Source of the DNA: CAZTBB01 sp964611755
GTDB taxonomy: Bacteria; Pseudomonadota; Alphaproteobacteria; Micavibrionales; Micavibrionaceae
Assembly: GCA_964611755.1 (NCBI GenBank)
Contig: CAZTBB010000052.1
Span: 1-13,075, forward strand
Direction of reading: 5' to 3'
Length of the DNA: 13,075 nucleotides
Shown piece after piece: positions 1-5,532 of this stretch. Position 1 is the first letter of the stretch, and every line of letters begins with the position of its first letter. The notes under the pieces were generated by a model that saw nothing but the letters and a program-made list of their open reading frames with translations, was not told the DNA's origin and did no database searches. The position numbers and the translations under genes were made by a program.

Positions 1-1
1 A

Positions 2-97
2 AGAGATCAGTCCGAGAAGGATAAGGACTATCGTGGTTTGAAGAGGGCTCTGGGATGCTTTTTTAAGAGGCATATGGGTCTTTCTTATGCTGTATAA
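2..97 (+). CDS. Possible C-terminal fragment of an unidentified protein, truncated by the window edge
   Basis: One plus-strand frame is open from the window edge to a TAA at 95-97 and gives about 31 residues ending in GLKRALGCFFKRHMGLSYAV. The tail is basic, with several Lys and Arg, and matches no family I can name. If it is real, its stop lies only 6 bases from the stop of the convergent ETF-QO gene, the same tight tail-to-tail packing as at the other convergent junctions here. Against it: 31 codons can stay open by chance, and it uses two AGG codons. The other two plus-strand frames were not a better match. Only the upstream sequence would settle it. Confidence 0.35.
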   Translation, partial: RDQSEKDKDYRGLKRALGCFFKRHMGLSYAV

Positions 98-103
98 AAA
101 AAG

Positions 104-1750
104 TTACATATTGGGATAGTTCGGCCCATCGCCGCCCTGTGGCACAACCCAGTTAATATTCTGCGCCGGATCTTTTATGTCACAGGTTTTACAATGCACA
201 CAATTTTGTGCGTTGATAACAAATTTAGGGTCTTGTCCCTCTTCTTCAACGAATTCATAGACGGCCGCAGGGCAATAACGCTGGGAAGGGCCTGCATAAT
301 CCATAAGGTTCTGAGCCGGGATTCCGGGGTCTGCCAGCTTTAGGTGGGCTGGCTGATTTTCTGCATGGTTTGTGTTGGATAGATAAACAGAAGACAGGCG
401 ATCAAATGTAAGAATGCCATCCGGTTTGGGATATTCAATCGGCGTACATTCGCTGGCTTTTTTGAGCTGTTTATGGTCGGCATGATTTTTGAGTGTCCAT
501 GGCGACAACCCCATTGTTATTGTCTCCCAGGCGGCATTCAGTAAGCCAAACCAGAGGCCACGATGGAAACCGGGGCGAATATTGCGTACTTTTTTCAGCT
601 CGCTCCAAAGCCAACTTTTCTCAAGATTGGTTTGATACGACGTGCATTCAAGCCCCCATTCTTCAGATGAGTTTAATATCTCAAAAAGTGACTCGGCAGC
701 CACCATACCGGATTTCATAGCCGTGTGGTTGCCTTTGATTTTAGGAACATTGAGGAAGCCGGCCGTATCCCCGATTAAAACGCCGCCGGGAAATGAAAGC
801 TTTGGCAAAGATTGGAAGCCACCCTCAACCAGTGTTCTGGCGCCATAGGCAACGCGGCGTCCGTTTTCAAATAAAGGTTTGATAGCAGGGTGTGTTTTGA
901 AGCGCTGCATTTCCTCAAACGGGGATAAATAAGGGTTCTGGTAGTCCAGCGCTGTGACATAACCGACTGAGATTTGATTGTTGTCGAGATGGTAGAGCCA
1001 TGAGCCACCATATGTTTGGTTATCCATTGGCCAACCAATTGTATGAACGATTTTACCCTCTTGGTGCTTATCGGGGTCAATTTCCCAAATTTCTTTTACA
1101 CCCAGAGCATATGTTTGCGGGTCAGAATCTTTTCTAAGGTCAAATTTCTCGATCAATGTTTTTGTCAGCGATCCATGGCATCCCTCGGCAAATATTGTTT
1201 GGCGTGCATGCAATTCAAATCCCGGCTCAAAGGCATCTGTTTTTTGCCCATGTTCATCAATGCCCATATCACGGGTGGCAACGCCAATAACGCGGCCCTC
1301 ATTGTCATAGAGGACTTCTGAGGCTGCAAAGCCGGGGAAGATTTCAACGCCAAGTTCTTCAGCTTGTTCGGCAAGCCATCGTGCCAAATTCCCTAGGGAA
1401 ATAATGTAATTACCATGATTGTGCATCTGTGGCGGCGTTGGAAATGGATAGGCTTTGGTTCTAGTTAAAAACAAGAATGAGTCTTTTTTGGCCTCAACCG
1501 TCAGCGGTGCATTTTTCTCCTTCCAATCGGGAATGAGCTCGTCCAATGCGCGTGTTTCGAAGACAGCGCCGGAGAGCAAATGAGCTCCTATTTCGGATCC
1601 CTTTTCCAAAAGACAGAGATTGATGTCCTGGTTATTTTCGGCCGCGAGCTGTTTTAAGCGGATCGCACAGGCAAGGCCAGAGGGGCCTCCACCAACAATA
1701 ACGACATCAAACTCCATACTTTCTCTATCTTCACGAATTGGATCTGGCAT
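104..1750 (-). CDS. Electron transfer flavoprotein-ubiquinone oxidoreductase (ETF-QO)
   Basis: A membrane-associated flavoprotein that takes electrons from reduced electron transfer flavoprotein, which collects them from acyl-CoA and other dehydrogenases, and passes them to ubiquinone. The 548 residues are the usual length for the family. An N-terminal FAD-binding dinucleotide motif GGGPSG lies at residues 20-25 after a beta strand (DVVIVGG). A second FAD-contact region GDTAGF is at 327-332, within the family-typical stretch from GARTLVEGG to NVPKIKGNH. The C-terminal ferredoxin-like part carries the four [4Fe-4S] cysteines C493, C517, C520 and C523, the last three in CVHCKTC. All cofactor ligands are present, so the protein looks functional. 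The ATG at 1748-1750 has a good Shine-Dalgarno site; a second in-frame ATG at residue 12 (MEFDVV) starts nearer the FAD fold but the SD favours the first. The ETF subunits (etfA, etfB) are not in the window. The gene is divergent from the UDG gene. Often named etfD or fixC-like; I leave the symbol blank. Confidence 0.95.
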   Translation of the reverse strand: MPDPIREDRESMEFDVVIVGGGPSGLACAIRLKQLAAENNQDINLCLLEKGSEIGAHLLSGAVFETRALDELIPDWKEKNAPLTVEAKKDSFLFLTRTKAYPFPTPPQMHNHGNYIISLGNLARWLAEQAEELGVEIFPGFAASEVLYDNEGRVIGVATRDMGIDEHGQKTDAFEPGFELHARQTIFAEGCHGSLTKTLIEKFDLRKDSDPQTYALGVKEIWEIDPDKHQEGKIVHTIGWPMDNQTYGGSWLYHLDNNQISVGYVTALDYQNPYLSPFEEMQRFKTHPAIKPLFENGRRVAYGARTLVEGGFQSLPKLSFPGGVLIGDTAGFLNVPKIKGNHTAMKSGMVAAESLFEILNSSEEWGLECTSYQTNLEKSWLWSELKKVRNIRPGFHRGLWFGLLNAAWETITMGLSPWTLKNHADHKQLKKASECTPIEYPKPDGILTFDRLSSVYLSNTNHAENQPAHLKLADPGIPAQNLMDYAGPSQRYCPAAVYEFVEEEGQDPKFVINAQNCVHCKTCDIKDPAQNINWVVPQGGDGPNYPNM

Positions 1751-1755
1751 AAAAT

Positions 1756-1761
1756 CTTCCT
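1756..1761 (-). promoter_or_regulatory. Ribosome binding site of the ETF-QO gene
   Basis: AGGAAG on the minus strand lies 5 bases upstream of the ATG at 1748-1750. This placement supports the first ATG over the internal one at residue 12. Confidence 0.7.
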
Positions 1762-1815
1762 GTTTTTGATAATGAAATAATTACTAATCCTCTATTTTAA
1801 CTTAATTTTGGCAAT

Positions 1816-1847
1816 TTCCCTATGCTTTTCAAAGGGAATCTTTTTAT
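1816..1847 (+). other. Hairpin followed by a T-rich run in the divergent ETF-QO/UDG spacer
   Basis: TTCCCT at 1816-1821 pairs with AGGGAA at 1833-1838. After one A/A mismatch, TG at 1823-1824 pairs with CA at 1830-1831, closing a five-base CTTTT loop. The hairpin is followed on the plus strand by TCTTTTTAT. The shape resembles a weak intrinsic terminator, yet no plus-strand gene runs into it, because ETF-QO points the other way. It sits just before the UDG start and could be a leader attenuator, an operator, the end of a short unseen transcript, or chance. The rest of the 106-base spacer is AT-rich and shows no strong promoter pair. Confidence 0.4.
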
Positions 1848-1850
1848 AGT
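1845..1850 (+). promoter_or_regulatory. Candidate -10 element for the UDG gene
   Basis: TATAGT matches the sigma-70 -10 consensus at 5 of 6 positions and lies 6 bases before the ATG at 1857. No recognisable -35 sits at the right distance, where the hairpin loop falls instead. If the element is used, transcription would begin at about 1857. The transcript would then be leaderless from that ATG, or have a leader of about 24 bases to the next ATG at 1881. Confidence 0.3.
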
Positions 1851-1856
1851 TAAGCT

Positions 1857-2735
1857 ATGCAAGAATCACAGGCAAAAATTATGCAAGAAGCTCTGCGCTG
1901 GCACTTGGACCAAGGTGCGGCGGAAGTACTTTCAGATCAGCCGATTGATCGGTTTAAGCATATTCAACAGCAAACGGAGAGTATCCTTGCGCAGGCGCGC
2001 CAATCAAACCAAGGTGACGCCCCCCAGCCAGAGCAAGGCCGGACAAGCCCTGAAACAGAAGCCCCAGCCGTACCATTGGGCGCATCAGAGGCTCGGGCGG
2101 AGGCCACAAAACATGCTTTGGCGGCCAACACTCTTGATGAATTAAAAGATGCTATAGCTGCGTTTGAAGGGTTAGCCTTGAAAAAGACAGCGTCCAATCT
2201 TGTATTCGGTGATGGTAATACGAGCGCTCCTATCATGCTGATCGGCGAGGCGCCCGGCAAAGAAGAAGATATACAGGCCAAGCCTTTTGTGGGCCAAAGC
2301 GGTCAACTTCTGGACCGTATTTTGAATGCAATTGGCGTATCGCGCTCTCAGGATGATAAAGCGCAAGCCATCTATATGACCAATATTCTTAATTGGCGCC
2401 CCCCCGGAAATCGTACACCGAGCCAGGGTGAGATTGATGTTAGCTTGCCTTTTGTTGAAAGGCATATCCAGCTTATTCAACCAAAATTGCTTGTTTTTTG
2501 CGGCGGTGTTCCTGCCAAAGCCCTTTTGGGAAAATCAGAGGGAATTTCGCGTTTGCGGAATGGTTGGCATGATTATTTGCCTCAATCTGAAGAGCTTAGA
2601 GAGGGCGCGTCGCCTATACCGGCAATTGCAACATTTCATCCATCTTATTTGTTGAAGACACCATCCCAGAAAAAATCGATCTGGGCCGATATGATTTCTT
2701 TACAGAAAAAAATGGAAGAAATAGGGATTAACTAG
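1857..2735 (+). CDS. Family 4 type uracil-DNA glycosylase, lacking the canonical Fe-S cysteines
   Basis: A base excision repair enzyme expected to remove uracil from DNA. Residues 10-33 form a conserved amphipathic N-terminal segment (ALRWHLDQGA). Residues 45-80 are a Gln/Pro/Glu-rich linker, and the catalytic domain spans about 95-285. The active-site loop GEAPGKEED is at 130-138, the PFVGQSGQLLDR substrate loop at 143-154, NILNWRPPGNR at 176-186, and the DNA-intercalating motif HPSYLL at 261-266. The founding thermophilic enzymes bind a [4Fe-4S] cluster through four cysteines. Here the only cysteine is C215, the usual C in the NxxKCRPP position is W180, and the other expected positions are not Cys, so the canonical cluster cannot form. 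From memory, W at this place is common in alphaproteobacterial relatives. There is no KRRIH-type insert, so it is not UdgX. The start is uncertain: ATG 1857 has no SD, while ATG 1881 has a weak AGG 8 bases upstream and keeps the whole conserved segment. Older annotation may call it a phage polymerase-related protein. It is followed after 34 bases by the lytic transglycosylase. Confidence 0.88.
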   Translation: MQESQAKIMQEALRWHLDQGAAEVLSDQPIDRFKHIQQQTESILAQARQSNQGDAPQPEQGRTSPETEAPAVPLGASEARAEATKHALAANTLDELKDAIAAFEGLALKKTASNLVFGDGNTSAPIMLIGEAPGKEEDIQAKPFVGQSGQLLDRILNAIGVSRSQDDKAQAIYMTNILNWRPPGNRTPSQGEIDVSLPFVERHIQLIQPKLLVFCGGVPAKALLGKSEGISRLRNGWHDYLPQSEELREGASPIPAIATFHPSYLLKTPSQKKSIWADMISLQKKMEEIGIN

Positions 2736-2769
2736 ACTTTTTCGGCTTTTATATGCTAGAAACGCAGCC

Positions 2770-4740
2770 ATGCACTTGAGATATATTTTGTTTTTCGCAG
2801 CAACGCTGATTGCTGTCCAGTTTTCTAATGCTTTTGGTGTTTTTGCCGAAGATCAAGAGACGATTCCGTCTCTTATTCCTGCCGATGCTGTTATTAGCGC
2901 CCAATCTGATGATTTAAAGCAAGCTGAATATAAAGCCACTCCTCCGTTACCTCTTGTAAAGCCGGCTTTTAAGGGAGTTCTTATTGCATGGAATCATGAG
3001 CGCGTGAGCAGCATAGACCCACAGATGATTGACCATTATCCCAAAGCCAAGCCCATGAGATATGGTCAGGCTCCGCTCTCAGATAGTGATGCGTCCTTAT
3101 ATGAAGAAATTTTCTCTTTGCAGAAGGCCGGGCAGTTTAATAAAGCCAATGTGCTGATTAACCAACTCGGTGATTTTCGTCTGAGAGGCCATATTCTCTA
3201 TCAACGTTATATGCATGCCAATTATAGAACATCTTTTGAGGAGCTTCGTGCTTGGCTGGATTTATATGCCGACCACCCCGGAGCAGATAAAATACAGAAA
3301 CTGGCTAAACAGAGAACACCAAAAGGCTTTAACGGTCAGATCAGTGCGGCTCAAATTTCAAATGGTGTCGGTTTAAAAAGAGACCCCTCAGTAGAAAAGG
3401 GAAAAACGTATCGTAGCTCAAACAAGCGTTCAAAATCCCAAAGCGCGCAGGTTCGTAAACTTCAAAGAACAATCATGAGAGACTTGGCACGCACATCACC
3501 GACACGCGCCTTGAATAAGTTAAATAATGATCCGGCATCAAAGCTTATGGATGATGCGGAGACAGATATTATGCTCTCGCATATTGCCATGAGTTTTTTA
3601 CATGCAGGCAAACCAGAAAAAGCCAAGGAAATTGCGGTTAATGCTTCGGTGCGTTCGCCGCATTATGCACCTCTGGCAGGTTGGGTTGCTGGCCTTATTG
3701 CATGGACAGAACAAGACTATGCCAGTGCGGCAAAGTTTTTTGAAGCAGCGGCTCAATCGGAATACACCTCTGGCTGGACAGTCTCGGCAGCGGCTTTCTG
3801 GGCTGCACGTGCAAATATGCGCACCGGTAATGTCCGCTCTGTCAGTCAATGGCTTGAAAAGGCGGCTGCGCACCCTCGAACCTTTTATGGTTTGATAGCC
3901 ACACGTTCCTTGGGTCGGGATTTTGATTTTAACTGGACATTGCCTAAGGCCAAGGCCAATGTCGAGGAACTTATTCACAAGCATCCATCAGGTGTGCGCG
4001 CCAAATTATTAATTCAGGCAAAACAGTTTGACCGTGCAAAATTTGAGATGATGCGTATCCATCCCGGTAAAGACAAAGATATGGGTGAGGCCCTTTTAAC
4101 CTATGCGGCCACAAGCGGTTTGCCGGCATTAGCTCTGAGGCTGGGAAGTGCATTAAAGGATGAGGACGGGCGATTATATGACTCGGTTTTATACCCGGAC
4201 AGCCCTTGGCGGCCTTCATATGATTATAAGGTTGATCCGTCACTGATTAATGCGATTATTCGCCAAGAATCCCGTTTTAACCCTCTGGCTGAGAGCTCAT
4301 CAGGAGCGACAGGCTTGATGCAGCTTATGCCTGCAACGGCAAAGCATGTTCAAAAGCGCATCAAAACCAAACATGCCGATTTAAGTGATCCCAAGAGCAA
4401 TATTGAAATCGGGCAGTCCTATCTTGAAGAATTACTAGGCAACAAACATGTAAATGGCGACCTTTTCTCTTTGGCGGTTGCTTATAACGCTGGGCCCGGA
4501 AATTTGAGGCGCTGGAAAAAAATGTTATCAGATCAGGATGACAGCCTTCTATTTGTCGAGAGCATTCCCGTGGCAGAAACCCGTGCTTATGTAGAGCGCG
4601 TCATGTCAAGCTATTGGATTTATCGTATGAAGAACGGGTTGCCGACCCCATCATTAGATGCCGCGGCCGAAGGGCGTGCCGCTATCTATGCGGCACATCC
4701 GGAGGAATACTCTATTCAGTTGGCTGAAAACGCTGGATAA
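2770..4740 (+). CDS. Periplasmic soluble lytic murein transglycosylase (Slt70-like)
   Basis: Cleaves the glycan strands of peptidoglycan between MurNAc and GlcNAc, leaving 1,6-anhydro ends, during wall turnover in the periplasm. Residues 1-21 look like a signal peptide (hydrophobic 5-18, cleavage near SNA at 19-21 or VFA at 24-26), with no lipobox. A long alpha-helical superhelix (about 100-460, TPR-like repeats such as FLHAGKPEKAKEIA and WTEQDYASAAKFFEAA) precedes the C-terminal goose-lysozyme-like domain at about 482-620. The catalytic Glu is E500 in RQESRFNP, followed by GLMQLMP (515-521), AYNAGPGN (571-578) and ETRAYV (603-608), the standard family 1 order. A basic, Ser-rich stretch at 205-235 (SSNKRSKSQS) looks like an exposed linker. 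The length of 656 fits Slt70 relatives. The start has no clear SD, but it gives a good signal peptide and lies 34 bases after the UDG stop, so co-transcription is likely. Its last 29 bases overlap the convergent phosphatase gene. Confidence 0.93.
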   Translation: MHLRYILFFAATLIAVQFSNAFGVFAEDQETIPSLIPADAVISAQSDDLKQAEYKATPPLPLVKPAFKGVLIAWNHERVSSIDPQMIDHYPKAKPMRYGQAPLSDSDASLYEEIFSLQKAGQFNKANVLINQLGDFRLRGHILYQRYMHANYRTSFEELRAWLDLYADHPGADKIQKLAKQRTPKGFNGQISAAQISNGVGLKRDPSVEKGKTYRSSNKRSKSQSAQVRKLQRTIMRDLARTSPTRALNKLNNDPASKLMDDAETDIMLSHIAMSFLHAGKPEKAKEIAVNASVRSPHYAPLAGWVAGLIAWTEQDYASAAKFFEAAAQSEYTSGWTVSAAAFWAARANMRTGNVRSVSQWLEKAAAHPRTFYGLIATRSLGRDFDFNWTLPKAKANVEELIHKHPSGVRAKLLIQAKQFDRAKFEMMRIHPGKDKDMGEALLTYAATSGLPALALRLGSALKDEDGRLYDSVLYPDSPWRPSYDYKVDPSLINAIIRQESRFNPLAESSSGATGLMQLMPATAKHVQKRIKTKHADLSDPKSNIEIGQSYLEELLGNKHVNGDLFSLAVAYNAGPGNLRRWKKMLSDQDDSLLFVESIPVAETRAYVERVMSSYWIYRMKNGLPTPSLDAAAEGRAAIYAAHPEEYSIQLAENAG

Positions 4741-5482
4741 AATTCATTACATCTCGCATCAGATTTTTATCTGCCAACGCGACAACATCACCTGTTGATT
4801 TTAAAGACAGGGCATTGCCATTCCAATCTGATATCAACCCGCCGGCTCCTTCAATAATGGGCGGAAGAGCCGCAAAATCATATGTCGCCAGCTTATTTTC
4901 TATGATCACATCCATAAAGCCGGAAGCCATCATGGCATAGCCATAACAATCAATACCCCAGACAACAGATTTACAATCGGCATATAAGTTTTCCCAATGA
5001 TCCGGAATTTGGCTGGGGCTGGTGCAGCCGGCAATTGCATCAGAAAGCTTGCTGCATGAGCGTGATGACACGGGAGTGCCATTAAAAGTTGTTTTTGCAC
5101 CGGCTTGCCCCTCCCAACGTTCCTTGAGGATAGCCTGGTCAATAATGCCAAGCATCGGGGTTTTATCGCCCTCCCACAGGGCAATCAAACTGCCAAAAGT
5201 GGGGCGGCCAATCATAAAGGATTTTGTGCCATCAATCGGATCAAGAACCCAGTTCAGGCCGCTTTCCGAGGGTTTGATGCCGTATTCCTCGCCAATAATT
5301 CCATCTTGCGGGCGCGTTTTTTCAATGATTTCGCGCATGCGTTTTTCAACGGCACGATCGGCGATTGTTACAGGGCTGTCATCTGATTTTTGTTCAATCT
5401 CTATGGAGCTGCGGAAGTGAGACGCAATAATTTCTCTTGCTTGATCCGCCAAATCATTTGCAAGCGCTGAAAATTCCTGCAT
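4712..5482 (-). CDS. hisN: Inositol monophosphatase-family phosphatase, probably HisN-type histidinol-phosphatase
   Basis: A magnesium-dependent phosphomonoesterase. The metal site is intact: E65 in GEE, D81 and D84 in DPIDGTKSF (81-89), and D202 in YDFAAL (201-206). An SPVTIADR segment at 36-43 is also family-typical. The pattern DPIDGTKSFxxGxPxxGxLIAL and the later GIDCYGYAMMASG followed by YDFAALPPIIEGAGG resemble the histidinol-phosphatase branch that supplies the penultimate histidine step in many alphaproteobacteria and actinobacteria. Inositol-1-phosphatase or 3',5'-bisphosphate nucleotidase are alternatives. The 256 residues are normal for the family. The ATG at 5480-5482 has a strong AAGGAG 5 bases upstream, which fixes the start. 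It is divergent from alaS across 50 bases and overlaps the transglycosylase gene tail to tail. No other his gene is in view, so the substrate assignment rests on motif similarity alone. Confidence 0.82.
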   Translation of the reverse strand: MQEFSALANDLADQAREIIASHFRSSIEIEQKSDDSPVTIADRAVEKRMREIIEKTRPQDGIIGEEYGIKPSESGLNWVLDPIDGTKSFMIGRPTFGSLIALWEGDKTPMLGIIDQAILKERWEGQAGAKTTFNGTPVSSRSCSKLSDAIAGCTSPSQIPDHWENLYADCKSVVWGIDCYGYAMMASGFMDVIIENKLATYDFAALPPIIEGAGGLISDWNGNALSLKSTGDVVALADKNLMRDVMNFIQRFQPTE

Positions 5483-5487
5483 AAATA

Positions 5488-5493
5488 CTCCTT
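5488..5493 (-). promoter_or_regulatory. Ribosome binding site of the hisN-like gene
   Basis: AAGGAG on the minus strand, 5 bases from the ATG at 5480-5482, is one of the two strongest Shine-Dalgarno sites in the window. The remaining part of the 50-base divergent spacer to alaS (5494-5532) must hold, or overlap, promoters for both genes. I see only a weak -10-like TACATT on the minus strand at 5500-5505 and no strong pair for alaS. Confidence 0.75.
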
Positions 5494-5532
5494 TGAATTA
5501 ATGTAACTTCTAAAGAGAGCAAAAAGCAAAAG

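Noticed and set aside
3598..3984. Long minus-strand open frame (128 codons) inside the lytic transglycosylase gene
   Set aside because: It is antisense to a clear structural gene, its translation is rich in Cys and Arg with no family resemblance, and it has no convincing ribosome site. It is a shadow frame.
5022..5420. 132-codon plus-strand open frame opposite the HisN-like gene
   Set aside because: It covers the metal-binding core of the phosphatase on the other strand and has no signs of coding of its own.
4712..5482. Assignment as inositol-1-monophosphatase SuhB
   Set aside because: The DPIDGTKSF and YDFAAL contexts look more like the HisN branch than SuhB, whose usual form is DPLDGTxNF. 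The distinction is by eye and remains open.
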